A DNA stretch of 64,000 nt from Stictocephala bisonia. Taxonomy: Eukaryota; Arthropoda; Insecta; Hemiptera; Membracidae. Within the stretch, counting starts at the first letter, position 1; every line of letters begins with the position of its first letter. The notes under the pieces were generated by a model. It did not search any database. It was not told where the DNA came from and saw only the letters and a list, made by a program, of their open reading frames with translations. This document shows, piece by piece, positions 33,560-46,022 of the stretch. Location: contig JAQJVL010000148.1 in the NCBI GenBank assembly GCA_035578905.1, positions 248,001-312,000 on the forward strand. The letters are read 5' to 3'. Made by a program: the position numbers and the translations under genes.

Positions 33560-35600
33560 GTAGGTATAGTATAGTTGTCTGTAGGGGGCCTGGAGTAATG
33601 TATTAGACTATTGAATAGTTATTTTGCATTCTTCGGGGTGGAGGTTTTTTTTATTAGATTTTTAGTTTTGTTTTTTTGTTAATCTTGAGGTTGGTGGGGT
33701 TTTAGTTTGTTGGTTTTTAGTGTTCGACTTAGTGTGATGGGTAGCGTTCGTTTGTGGGGGGAGGGGGTCGACGGGTGGGGGGGGGAGGGGGTGTGGTGGG
33801 GGGTGGATGGGGGGGGGGGGTTCTGCGTTGCGGTCGCGTATAACAAGGGTCGAAGAAAACCGTAAAACGCGAAATGCGGTCAGGAATTAGGGAGTGGGTT
33901 TTGTTGGGTTTGTTTGAGGTGTGGGTGTGTAGTAGTTTGGAACTAGTTTGATTTAAGGTAGGTTCTTGTTGGTTGATCCAGTTGGGTGTTTTTATTTATA
34001 ATATATATTTTTTCTAGGTTGGTTGTGTTTGTGTCAATTTTTATGTTTTTATGTTTAGATTTGATAGGTATTATACTATGTTATTATTTTTTGTACGGTT
34101 TTTCTATGGAGTCTGTTGTTTTGTTTTTGGTTTACTTGGTACTATTTTTAGGAATTAATTTTGGCTTTGGTTGCACGAGAATTAATGATAAGTATCAATC
34201 AGTGATGGTTTTTTTGGGTTGGTTTTCTTTAGGGTGAGCATGTTAAGGTATTTTGTTGGGGGTAGTTAATTAGTTTCTGTTGTGTGGTTTTTTCATGTGC
34301 ATGTGTACGACGTGCGTTGTGTGTGGGGACGTTGTGAGGGGGTGGGTGGTTGGAAGGGGGATGTGTGGTGTTTTTTGGTTGGGGTGGGGAAGGGCTGGGG
34401 GGGTCTGTGCGGTAGGGGGGTTGTTTTAGTTGTATCTTCGCCGATTTCACAGAAAAAAGTTTTGTTTTATATTGACCATATAGGCCAGGGAATTTTGATT
34501 AATTGCTGTACTTGTATTCAAGGTTACCACGTAGTGTTGGGTCTGATTTTAAGTCTCGAAATGACAAGTTTGGTCTCTACAGTTCTATCACCCTACCATA
34601 ACTAGTGAGTTCTGGTAGTAATTATTTCATGAGGAGGGAGGGCTTGGCTTGGTGGGATGGTGTTTATTAGAGTCTGCTGTAGGCAGAGTCGGGAGGGAAG
34701 CAGGCCGGGTAGGGGGGGGAAACGGGGGGAATGGGAGGGGAGGTGTAGGGTGTAGTGGAAGAGAGGATGCGGGGGGTGAAAAATAGGGGAAGAGGGAAAA
34801 ATAGTTAATGAAGGAGATAAGAGAATATGTGTCAAGATGGTAAAAAGAGTTTAACTGTGGTGGGGGATGTTGGGGTGTGTTGGGGCAGGAGGGCGTGGAA
34901 CAAGCTTTATGATTTGGTTTATGCTGGAAGGAGGGTAGTGGGGGGGGGGGGGAGATCGCTGGGGGGAGGTATTTGAGTCGGAAGGAGAAAATTTGACAAT
35001 TTATTGAGGCGGCGAGGTTGCGAGGGCAGGGGGGGGGGAAGGGCGAAATTGGAGGAGGGGAGAAGAATTTTTTAGGAGGAAGTAAGAGAGAGTTGGGAAA
35101 CGCAGCAGTCAGTGGGGTGAGGGGTAAGGGGAGGTGGGGCGTTAGCGGGAGTATTTTACAGGGAGTTAAGGGAGGGTAGCGGGTAACAGGTGACGGGTGA
35201 TGTTTTGAGAGGAAAGGGGGGAAAATGAGGGGGTGGGAAGTAGAAAAGAGAGAGAGAGAGACGAGTAGGAAGAGAGAGAGAGAGTAAGAGAGGATTAGAA
35301 TACCTCGGATCGAAGGAAAAGAGAGGAATTCTACTCCTTCGTTCTTCTGGCTTCTCCACCTCTGATCTCTATGTCATTCTCGCTACATTCTTCATATAGA
35401 CGTGACCTAAGTAGAGGTGAGAATGCTCGAGCGGGAGTCGAGAAGTAGAGAACAAGAGGATGAAGGAGGGAGCAGAAACCCAGAGCGAGAGAGAGAAGGT
35501 CGCCTGACGCGAGAATAGAGTGTATACTACAGAGGAGGTAGAGAGGGGCGAGAGATAGTATTCCGTTCTCTCCCTCTCTCATACCGGGGGTGTGTGGTGG
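33560..35600 (+). other. G-rich, strand-asymmetric anomalous tract
   Basis: The plus strand changes abruptly to G+T-rich (33600-34430) and then to G+A-rich (34610-35560) sequence, with very few C. There are many runs of 5 to 12 G (for example 33758-33822, 34700-34730, 34936-34950, 35022-35040), which could form G-quadruplexes. Inside the G+T part, an 83-codon frame at 33986-34237 is rich in Phe, Leu, Val and Cys and would be very hydrophobic. Compositional bias alone could create it, so I do not call it a gene. A normal AT-type patch lies at 34440-34610. I see no family match. Confidence 0.6.
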
Positions 35601-35799
35601 GAGTTGTTTGTTTTAATGAATTTAGTTGTTGATATGTGAATTTCCCTTTTCTTTTTTAATGATTGGTTGGATCTGTTTTTTATGTAATGGTTTATTTCTT
35701 CGATGGATTCGTGGTGGTAAATTGTGATTTAAGATTTTGATATTTAGTTTCGAAGTAGTATAGTCAAAACCAAAGAGAACAATATAGATACATGAGACT

Positions 35800-37150
35800 T
35801 CACATGCACATTAATCCTCCTCCACCACACTCTTCTAGGTCCACCCGAAACTTATACACTGCGGCTCGGGACATCGCTCAAGGAGGTCTTGTAGACATTT
35901 CCCATCGGGCGTTCAGAATTCGTAGGCACGTAGTTATTATCAGTGCTTGACGATCTGCGCGAGGTGTTGTCCAATCGATAGTTGGACTAAGCTGCCATAC
36001 TCCGATGCCTGAAATTTGATAAGCAGTTGAATACCGAGCCAACCCTCCAGAGATTTATTTGGTTAGGTGCAAGCATTGCCTACACCCAAGGTTCTTTTTG
36101 AACCCCATTAATACTGATTGTCCTGGACAAGTTCCCCTTGCTTGTTTGATAGCGTACGAAGTCGTTAGGGATATTACTTGTGACGCTTGTTCCCCATTGG
36201 AAGGTGCTGAAAAGTCGGAGAGCAGGAGCCGCCCATCGATTGCTAGTATGACGTCATTCCTGCTTTGAGTGTCTGGTCCAATTGTTATCTTGGAGTCTGC
36301 GGCAGAGATTGTCATATTGGATGCCAGTCCTTCAATCACACTCTGGGCGTTCGTCTCGTCAACATAGGGTCCCCATGGCTTTGACCACAATTCCTCACAT
36401 CCATCTGTAGATACTTGGGGGGGGGTGTTCCACAGTTCACGGTTCGTCTCATCTGAAATGGCTCTGTTGATGGAGGCATGTTTCGGCGGCAGTTATGGTT
36501 CCTCTCTTGGCTAGACCAACGTTTACAGAGCTGTTATACATTGCAGCCTATTGACCGGTCTCGTGATGTGGAATGTGATGCTAACGGCGTCAAGAAGGAG
36601 GGCTACAGACTCAGTGAGGTCGGGGGGTTGTTCAGGTCAGGGTAGGGTACTCGGCATCTAGGGCCATGCAGGCGTTCGAATGGGGGCATCTCTTGGGCAG
36701 GGCAGGCTGCAGGCACTCTTCCTAACATGGCTACCACTGCGGGGCTTGCATTCGCTGTATCAATTGGTTCAGGTATGCCCTGAGAGTAGTACTCTCATAC
36801 CCTACCGTGATGAGACCCTCGAGGCCATATTGTCTCCTAGCTGCCGGCATTCGCAGGGCGCAGTCATCCGGTAGGTTGGGCGCCACCAATCTCTACAGCG
36901 ATGCCTAGTCAACAAATTTTCCACAACATTTTCATCCCCTTTCCGTTACACCGTCCTCGTGAGTAATACACAAAGAACTCCTGGCATCCACTCGCGAGAG
37001 GCTTCGAAATAGGAATGGTGATGTTCGGCGTCACCTGTGTCCCGTGGTCAAGCTGCTTTGATGGGAAGGCGTAGAGTCGTTGGTCGAGGCGGTCGAGCCT
37101 GTTAGGTGAGAATCCTTGCTCGATACCACTTTTGAAACCTGTTTCGTTAA
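35800..37150 (-). pseudogene. GC-richer island with decayed coding sequence, family unknown
   Basis: Base composition rises well above the AT-rich surroundings. On the minus strand a frame open from about 36510 to 36055 reads HASINRAISDETNRELWNTP, then CEELWSKPWGPYVDETNAQS, SRNDVILAIDGRLLLSDFS and ends QCLHLTK. The W-(S/G)-PYVDE...SRNDVI pattern faintly recalls the LINE endonuclease blocks WG...RG...N and SxIDxT, but this is weak. Further upstream, broken minus frames (for example 37140-36900, containing ITIPISKPLASGCQEFFVYY) look once coding. Most likely a dead retroelement or a processed gene. Confidence 0.4.
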
Positions 37151-37334
37151 ACGGGTGGGTCAGTCTTTTATATAATATAAAGTATTCTATATAAATGGGT
37201 CAAGAGACTAATATAATTATAACTTGAATAAATTTAAATAAATGCTCAAATATTAAATCGATTTCGTTCATGTCTAAATTGAGCCATTTTGTGTCGTTTA
37301 CTACTCAGTTATTTTTTATAATATAATTCAAATT

Positions 37335-39195
37335 CATATAATTTATTGCCATAATACAATACAGTATATAACAACGTCAAATATAATTTTAGGTCTATTT
37401 TAACAAACATTATTCCATAGTAAACTAGAGGATTCGTCAACACTATATAAAATGTACATTACTAGTACATGTTTGACAGCATTTTTAAAATTACATATGT
37501 TCAATAACTTTATACGCATAGGTAAAAAATGTAAAAATTAATATCCTGATACTTGAAACTAGCTTGGTACTAGAGAAGTTACATTTACTTAAAACTAAGT
37601 CATTTCTATTACGAGTATGGTAACTTTACATGGACTTACTTATGGACATCACTTTGGCTACAAAAGAGCCATTGTTACCTTTGACATATAACAAAACATT
37701 TAATACATACATGAATGGCAGTGTTTTAATCTGCAATGATTCCGTCTATCCACATTGTATATTAGCCTAATTGCTTTTTCCAGTACAAATAATTTATTTG
37801 CTCGAGGTGAACTACCGGTACCTCACAAAGTAACACCATATGTAAAAAAAACGATGTGTAAAAGCATAGTACATCCACAGCAGGTGTTCAGTAGAAATTG
37901 GTCCATTTAGGGATCTGAGAAGAAAATTCCTCGAGCATTTCGAGCAGCTACATAATCTACATGGGTTTACCACTTTAAGTTAGGCTGGATAAAAATGCCA
38001 AGGAACTTAGACTAAAATCTCATTTTCACAAGACCTATTCGACAAAGAAAGATGTAAATCTTGTGTTTGTTTTCTCATTAAGACACAATTTATTTGCTGC
38101 ACATCAGTCTTTAACAATACTTGTCAAAGAGCTAAGCTTCTTATTATATTGAAGAAATGATTGAGCACTCACTTTAATCCACATGTCATCAGCAATCAAA
38201 TAAGTATTTACACAACCATCTAGAAGAGCAGAACGCAAGTCATTAGTATATAAAATGAAAAATCTAGGCCCAAAATGGAGCCTTGGGAAGCGCAAAAAAT
38301 GTACAGGTTGGACGCCTGACATATATACCATTATAATAAACATATTGGCGTCTATTGGTAAGGTATGAGCTAACTAAATCCACAGCTCTCTGACTAAAAC
38401 TATAAAATGTTAATTTATTTTACCAGAATTCCATGATCGACCATGTCGAAAGTTTTAGAAAGGTCATACGATTTTAAATTGACTTTGTTTTTTAAGTTGT
38501 AAATCTCGATGACCATCGTTTACAAACGACTGTACCGTACCGAAGGTACTCCGTTTGTGCCGAAATCCAAATTGACAGTTACTAATTAATTTGTTGAATT
38601 CAAGATAAAAAACGAACTGCTTATGAAGCAATCTTTCGAATATCTTCGACACGACTGAAATTATCGATATAGGCCTATAATTACAAATCTGATCCTTAGC
38701 TCCTCTCTTGTGTACTGCAATTACTTTACTAAGCTTTAATGAATCAGTGAAAATACAAGATTTTATACACTCATTAAATAAAAAAGTTAGAATTTCGCAA
38801 ACATAATTAAAGCATATTTTTAAGATGGGAGCATTGAGACCATAATAATCAAGGCAAGTACTATTAGCTGTGTGTACATCTTCTACTTTAAGTTCTTTAA
38901 AATTAAACACAACGGGTAGAGGGCTTGTAGTACACTTCTAGATAAGAAAAGTAGTCATTCTTATGAGGAGGTATATTATTACGAGTCTGTACAACTGAAG
39001 AGACAAAAAAAATCATTGAACCTATTGGTGAATTTGTTATTTTACTTTTCGGTCTCGCATTTTGATTAATTATACTCCAAAAAACCTTACTCTTATTAGA
39101 AGCTTTATAAATCAGTCCATCTTTAAAATTAAGCTTGGCCTTATAAATCTCTTTCTTAATAGTTATTTTTTAGCTTTACATATCATGATTGTTGT
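37335..39195 (-). pseudogene. Decayed non-LTR reverse transcriptase (CR1/Jockey-like)
   Basis: Minus strand, in order: a linker resembling LNFKDGLIYKASNKSKVFW near 39120; LKLSKVIAVHKRGAKDQICN then YRPISIISVVSKIFERLLHK (38760-38630), the RT palm entry block; NCQFGFRHKRSTFGT (38580), matching QFGFR...ST; YDLSKTFDMVDHGIL (38466-38420), carrying the first catalytic Asp region; FGPRFFILYTNDL (38270), the SILGPLLFILYTNDL block in altered form; LIADDMWI (38190), the YADD box with Tyr replaced by Ile. Past it, post-palm traces reach about 37340. At least three frame breaks and several stops make it inactive. Confidence 0.85.
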
Positions 39196-39984
39196 CAAGG
39201 CTCAGGAGACCTTGAAGAGTTCACATTGTGGCTAAACGAACACAACCCGTTCAATAAGGACAACAGGGTACTTATATAGTTATTAACTTGTTATATTTGT
39301 AATAAATCAGTAAATTGTGACATTTCTTATGAAGAGTTGGCATAAAACCATGCAAAAACAAAAGGACAGAATTTTGGAAGCTTGAAATTGAAACAAGTAC
39401 ATGTTTAAAACGACATGGAGTTAAAAAATTAACTGCCCAGGGTTCAAACAAAATACTCTAAATCCTCAACAAAAATGTACAATAGAATATTATGATGATA
39501 GTCCTCGTTAAATTAAAAGGATATGTAGCAATCGAGTTGGCTTCTACGGCCCCAATTTCTACAAAGAATATGTCTCATTATGAAGAGGCACAAAATCCTC
39601 ATTGATGAAAGGTTTTGAAAAGCGGTTGAGCGATGATCACAATCTTCCAGAAGTAAAACAAAAAAGTTCTGTTATTTACTTTATCAACGTTAACTACAAA
39701 AATATTTAAAATAAAAGTAGGTAGTCTTATGAAATCATCTTTTTTAATGAAAAAAAACTACTGTAACAGTAGTTATCAATGGTCTTATTTATATTTCTAG
39801 TTATTTAATATAATAGTAGGAGTGATAATTCAGTTTTTACTACGTGTTTTGTATGAAAAAATATGAAATAGACAAAGAATTTACTATCCAAATTTAGAAT
39901 ATATATTTTATATTTATCCAAGAGCTTCCACTACATGCTTAAAGAGTGATGGGGTTAACACGAAAAGTGTGCAAGCAAATCTCT
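39196..39984. other. AT-rich stretch, nothing recognised
   Basis: No convincing motif. Confidence 0.35.
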
Positions 39985-40680
39985 GTATATTTAAGTACGT
40001 AATATTTTTTACTTTTTGACTGCTTTTTTATTTTGCTCATTGTTTTAAATATTACTGTAGAACTAGATTAGACAGTTAAAAAGGCCCTGCAAATATTGCT
40101 ATATTTTCTAATGTGATCATATATTTATGCTAGTAATTTTAGTATTTTTAAATTATACTTGTTTTTTGTACATTATTGTAAATATCTCTTTAATTTAGTC
40201 ATAAAATTCAAAGATCACTACAACTATTCAGATATGAATTCATTTCCTTTTAAGCAAGTAATTATTTTAACTGTACGTATGTTTGTAGTTTGAAGTAAAT
40301 ATTATTGTAAAACTATATAAATTAATATTAAAAGCCACTGTAATTATAGTTATGTTTTAAAATGGCTATCAAGTATATTTATGTAAGTAATTATAGTATT
40401 TTTTAAATTAAATTTGTATTTTGTACATTATTGTAAATAACTTTTTAAACACAACTAGGGTCACAAAATTGAAATACCACTAAGCAATTATTTAAGCAAG
40501 TATTTTTTTTAATTGTATGGTTCTTTCTCTTTATCTGTTTATTGTTTAAATATTGTTAGCCAGATTAGACGATTAAAATGTCCCTTCAAGTACTATTGTA
40601 TGTTATATGTAGATCATGAAATTTATGCAACAAATATTAAACTTTTCAATATTTACTACTCGTTTAATCTAATGATGACT
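39985..40680 (+). repeat. Degenerate 255-bp tandem repeat, nearly three units
   Basis: GTACATTATTGTAAATA begins at 40168 and 40423, 255 bases apart, and the flanking words TAGATTAGACAGTTAAAA and CCAGATTAGACGATTAAAAT mark units one and three. Units are strongly diverged, which suggests an old duplication. Confidence 0.7.
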
Positions 40681-41484
40681 TGGATTTCAATAGAGTGAAA
40701 TTGACGCCTGTCCTCTAAAACTGAAAAAGCTAGAGGCGTCACTAGTGCTAAGGATGTATTTGGCCAAGGGATCAAGACTTGTAACGGGTTTCAAGTGACC
40801 TGCCATCTGTCAAGGGTCCACCAGTTGTTAGCAGAATGAAGTGAGAGACCCGAAGAACGATGACGAACCGGAGTGTGGGTGTGCAGCCGATAATACGCGC
40901 CTCTCTTCTTTCTTCTGCGCTCGTCATCTTTGTCTCACACTCGCCGCCAAGATGAGACTTCAGCGCTCCATAGCGGCCAGTTGCTTAAAATCAGTGTTTT
41001 TACCTACTGATTTGGTCTGAAATTTTTAACATGGGAACTTTCGTCTTATTCTATCTGTAGTCATTGCCCATTCAGGCAAAAAGGTCTTGTTACTGGAGGC
41101 TGGTATGCTGGTATTGGGAGAGTTCTAAAAAATAGTTGCTTGAGATTAGAATGGTTTTCATTCCGATGTTTTACAATATAGCACAATGAAAATGATTATT
41201 CTTAATCATGTATGCACAGTATCAGCTTCCTGCAATGCCACTCTTGCCTTACCAAAAATTAGGAGTGTTCTTTCAAGTAAATCACACATTCTTTGTTGGC
41301 ATTGTGCATTACATCACCTTTATTTACTCTTTTTGATGAGAGATTCAAGTTCGAAATTTAAATGTACGGGAAGAAAATTTCAATCTAAGGAAATTCTTAC
41401 ACTTCCAATATATTTGTAACTACGTTAGTATTTTTTTATGCTTGAGGAGTGAAATGATGTTGAAATCCCAGTTGTATATAATAA
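40681..41484. other. Mixed-composition stretch, no gene recognised
   Basis: A GC-richer patch at about 40735-40990 may be old coding or promoter-like sequence; I find no motif. The frame at 41186-41419 is unrecognised. Confidence 0.35.
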
Positions 41485-41932
41485 AAACAACATAATCATA
41501 ATCATTTTTATTGTCATAAGAACAAAATGTCATTGACAAAGTCATAATTGTTGCAGAAACTGCCACGTCATATTTTTTAGCTTAAGTCAATAACTAAAAT
41601 AGACTATAATATAGATATATTAATAACATTTATAACAATCAATAGCATTAATATACAAACATCACTGGCAATTACATGCATTTCATAAAATTATACTACA
41701 TACTAGAATATATTTTTTTCTACATAAAAAAACTCCTGAAGTGTGTAAAATGGATTTAAAATTAGCCAATGATAAAACGTATCGCTAAAGCCTATAATTG
41801 AATGGTTCTTAATTAATATATTTAACTTATTGTACAATTTAATTGAAATTACACTTTAGTTTTGAGACGTTTTTGTTAGTCTGTGCTTCCCTACGATTGC
41901 TAAATCCCTCCCTCTTGTGTTATACAGTGCTG
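41485..41932 (-). pseudogene. 5'-truncated LINE, extreme C-terminus and 3' tail
   Basis: On the minus strand YNTRGRDLAIVGKHRLTKTS begins at about 41930, then IKLYNKLNI and WLILNPFYTLQEFF. These are the same C-terminal blocks as at 1708-1930 (YNTRGKMAIVVPNHRL, YSLDEYF). The 3' tail is GACAATAAAAATGATTATGA followed by TTATG repeats. It abuts an FA copy. Confidence 0.82.
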
Positions 41933-42362
41933 TAACCCAGCTACTTGGGGACAAAATGTTTGGGAGATTGTAGGTGATAGGTTGGATGCTCGGTCCTCTT
42001 AATACCGACATGGCGTCCGCTTAGTGGTTGCTATCGGCGTGAACACTACCAGAGAAGTCTGGGGTGTCCATGTTGGGTGGTAATCATTGTGCGGATGTTG
42101 TGTGGGGTATATAACTAAGTATCAGGCTTGCCAATTAGCTGAAAATCAGACCAGCACTACGTGGTTCAGATTCCACGTAAAGCTGTAGGTCCCTTAGTTG
42201 CCCTGGCTGTTGGTCCATTAATAAATTGCCCTTACTGAGGAACATTTGAACTCAGTTAGTAACCAGACTACACTCATTCACACTCATCCTATACTCATAT
42301 AACCATTCATATTCGCCTTAAAATACCAACAACGTTGTGTCGCCGTCTCATATGTAAGAATG
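41925..42362 (+). repeat. FA repeat, near full-length, second 3' subfamily
   Basis: One head module (ACAGTGCTGTAACCCAGCTA), body CCTCTTAATACCGACATGGC, hairpin ACGTGG/CCACGT at about 42160-42179 inside CAGCACT...AAAGCTG, end TATTCGCCTTAAAATACCAA and GTGTCGCCGTCTCATATG. This is close to my mental consensus and among the best preserved copies. Confidence 0.9.
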
Positions 42363-43184
42363 TAAGAATATATTTGTGTAAATTATTATGAAATTCTAGG
42401 TTCTGAGGATTCTTTAAAGTATAATTAATTAATTCATATATGTAGAAATTAACTACAGTGGGGATTTGTAAATTAATGAAGTATGACTTACGTGTTCATT
42501 TGAATTTATATTTGAAATAATTCTAATAGTTTTCTTTTGTAAGACTAAAACCTCATGGATTCTACTACAGTTGACCTGATTTGGTATGATCATAATTATA
42601 ATACATAACACTAGACGACTGCTCGTGCTTGGCTACGCTTTCTTATCATTCTCCTGTAGTTCCGTTTATCTCACACTATCAATTATTGGATTGACACGCA
42701 GCATCGCCAACTCATCAGTAAGAGTAACGACTTAATTTGATACTATCTATAACCTCGGGTCTATTGCAAATCGACACCAGACGTCCTATGGATCGTAAAT
42801 CAGCTTCATAGACTCTGTCAATCTCCAAATAAAGTTATCATACATTGAAGAAGTAAGTTTAAAGGCAGATTTTACTTAGATTTCACCATATCATATGAAC
42901 CTGCTTTGGCTGTTTTTGGATGGCTTGAAGGGGTTTGTGATTGATATTAGTTTGTCCTACTAGACAACACCGTTTTACAGTCAAGAAACATTATTTTGTA
43001 AGCTACTCCTAGAGGGTTAAAAGTAGGGCTATTGTGTCTGAATCAGTGCATGGTTGGCTTTCTCCCTAAATTTAGCTCATGGTCAGACCATGGTAGTATT
43101 TAAATTAGTGTTGAAATGTTCCGATGGATATCAGTTCGTTCTTCTCTATAACAAAGTCATTAGTATTATTTATTACTTAAACTA
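42363..43184. other. AT-rich stretch, nothing recognised
   Basis: No motif or repeat identified. Confidence 0.35.
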
Positions 43185-43246
43185 CGTTCGTGGGATATGT
43201 AATGAGTGTAGATGAACGAGTGTAGTCATTGTTACTAACTGAGTTT
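43185..43246 (-). repeat. FA repeat, 3' fragment
   Basis: GAGTGTAGATGAACGAGTGT and TAGTCATTGTTACTAACTGA only. Confidence 0.8.
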
Positions 43247-44317
43247 CTTGGGTTTATTTTGAACTCAAGGAGAATACTTTACATCCTTAAAATTTCATAT
43301 CAGACTGTGCCACAGCAAAGTGTGTCCGAGTTCGGATGGTTAGCATAGTAAAATAAAATTTCCTTTAAATCTTATCTCTGAAGACTAATATTCCCATGTA
43401 AAGCGTACAACTTTATTATTTTGGTGTAGGAAATTAATATAAAACTCACGTCAGAATCTCTGGTTTTAAGAAATATAAATTATTTATTTTGCAAGATATG
43501 AAAAACTAATAATTTTTGTCCTCTATCCTAAAAAATAAATAAACAAAAATCTTACTTATTCTATAAAAGTGATTGTAACAATTCATACTGAAATACTTTT
43601 TTAAAGCAATTGGTACATTTGTACCAATTTAAACGTACACAACCATAAATTCAACTACGAAACCAAATATTTTTATGATACATATCAACTGTTCAGCTTA
43701 TGATTTAATTTAGTGCAAAACCTTCACGTCGTCCAAATTGTCTACAAATCAATTACATTGACAAACATTGTAAGGGGTGTTTTTATTATTTAAATAGAAT
43801 TTATATCATTTCAAAATATTAGTTTGTCTAGTCAAATAATTAAACTGAATTACCTCTATTTTACGTTATTATTTTTTTTTAAAGTTATTAAGAACAGACT
43901 GGTATGATAAGACTTAATTCAGCATGAATGAAGTGTTCAGGCAAGATTAAAGATTGGCAATAAATCGTTTATCTCATAAAGCATATTTCACGAAGCCATT
44001 TATGAAATTGAAACGTAATCTGGCCATTTGTCTTGTACACGTCTTCCTGCAGACGTTCGATGAATTTACAGTATCTATTATCCTTAAAGAATTTTTCAGA
44101 TATAGGCGTTAATTAGCAACAAATCTGCGTAGACTCTATAAAAATGTCTAGTTTAAAACAGCTTTATTACTAACGAAGCTGACTGCCTTTCTTGCATTTA
44201 TCAAAGTATTAATATTAACAACAAACATAAACATAAATAAATTATGTATACAAATAATTTGTTAGCGAACAAATATTTAGACAAAATTAATACACTTCAA
44301 AAATTACTCTGATTGAC
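43247..44317. other. AT-rich stretch, nothing recognised
   Basis: No convincing motif. Confidence 0.35.
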
Positions 44318-46022
44318 AATATCAAGCGAAAAAGCTATAAAACAGGTGTATTTAGAGAACTGAAACTTGGAACAATGCAAGAGTAAGGCGTTCCGATGGT
44401 TGCGGTTGGCTTACATCGTCACGCAATTGGTTGTAACATTTCCAAACTTCTCGTAGTCCCAGCATATGCTGTAAACGAAATGGTAAATCCTTTCATAATC
44501 TTTCCAAATGTAGTTAGTAATTAGTATTTATAAATACTAGGTAATGTAAAGAATCACAGCCTAAAAGTTTTTTTTTTTAGTCAGAAATCCATAAAATGTA
44601 CAATGTCTCTCATTATTTATAAACTAAGGAAAATATGACATTAAAATTTTAAATGGATATTTTTTAAAGTTAATTATGGATCGTCATGTTCGAACTAATA
44701 ATAAAAATAATAATTTTTTCTATCTTTACCAAAACATACAATGGTACAAAAATAAATTAGGAAATTTAGCTAATCACTTTCACAGTTGTGTGATTAGCAT
44801 GAACATTAAATTAATAACAATTATAAAACAAGCGAATTAGTCTACTTGTGTATATAAAACAGTCAACAACGCCGCTCTCCGTCGTGCTGCTGCATGCTGA
44901 CATTTATAATTAATAATAATGAAAATTGTAAAAATAATTAAGCTGTAGATGTATGTAATAATACTAAAAAATATTATAATTAAAAATCAAGACACAACAT
45001 TGGTTCAGCTTGTACAATTATAATTGTATATGCAATAAATGATAAACAGAAAGCACACAAAAGTATATAAAGAGTTGAAAAGTCATAAAAATAAACAAAC
45101 AATAAAAAAAACATAATAGATTATCTTCAATATTTGAACATTTAAAATTAACTATCCTAACATAATTACTGAAATATACATCCTTATCCCAAGTAAAAAT
45201 TATAATAGAAGTAAATTTAGAATAAATACACAATAACACAAATTAAAAACACATCTGCCCGTGTAAAAAACACAAAATTCCATATAGGTGGACGGACATA
45301 AAACATGTGTACACCAATACGTAAACTAATTACACCTCAAATTTGTTACTTACACAAAAAATACAATATATGTTATAAAACATAATCCACATACCATATA
45401 CTTAAACTAAAAAATCTTTATTTTCTTATTAACTAGATAAGATGTTATAGGTACGTTGTCTGTGTTTGACAGAATACAAAATATCCTTCACATGAAAAAG
45501 TAGCGTTTTTTTATTATCATGAAATAACACTTTTTTGTCGGACTTGGGAAAGGATGAACGACTGTCTTCCAGCAAAATATAATTTATCTACTGAGTTCGA
45601 CCGTGTCAATTGGCTACGTACATTACATATATAAATTAACGACATTTCTGACTCTTTACAGAATTTACACTCACACAATACCTCTTTAACTCCAGTGTGT
45701 TGTTCATTAGAGAGTTTCGTGTTGGCGTAACCACATACTTTGAAAATGGACGTCTGTAAAGAGACCCAAACGTGATAATTGATTATATTAAGAAAATAAA
45801 CAATTGACGCGGTCGTATCCATAAGATTTTTATTGTTTCGTCAATGAATGTTCCAACTTGCCTTCAGAGTGCTCTTACAGCAAATTACGGAACTATATGA
45901 ATATTGGAAGTGCTACGACCGATGGCGTGACGATGTAAGCCAGCCGTAACCATAGCAACGCCTTTAAATCTTGCACTGTTGCCAAGTTTCAGTTCTCTAA
46001 ATACGCTTGTTTGATATCGTGA
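44318..46022. mobile_element. Non-autonomous DNA transposon with about 180-bp inverted ends
   Basis: The left arm 44318-44495 is the reverse complement of the right arm 45838-46022; for example GTATTTAGAGAACTGAAACT is at the left and its complement at 45987-46007, and TGGCTTACATCGTCACGC is shared. The arms are about 80 percent alike. Nothing inside resembles a transposase; the minus frame at 45517-45822 (101 codons) has no motif I know. Superfamily unassigned. Confidence 0.75.

Noticed and set aside
34229..35582. Several frames in the G-rich tract on both strands
   Set aside because: Low-complexity Pro/Ser/His or Gly/Trp-rich peptides that follow directly from base composition.
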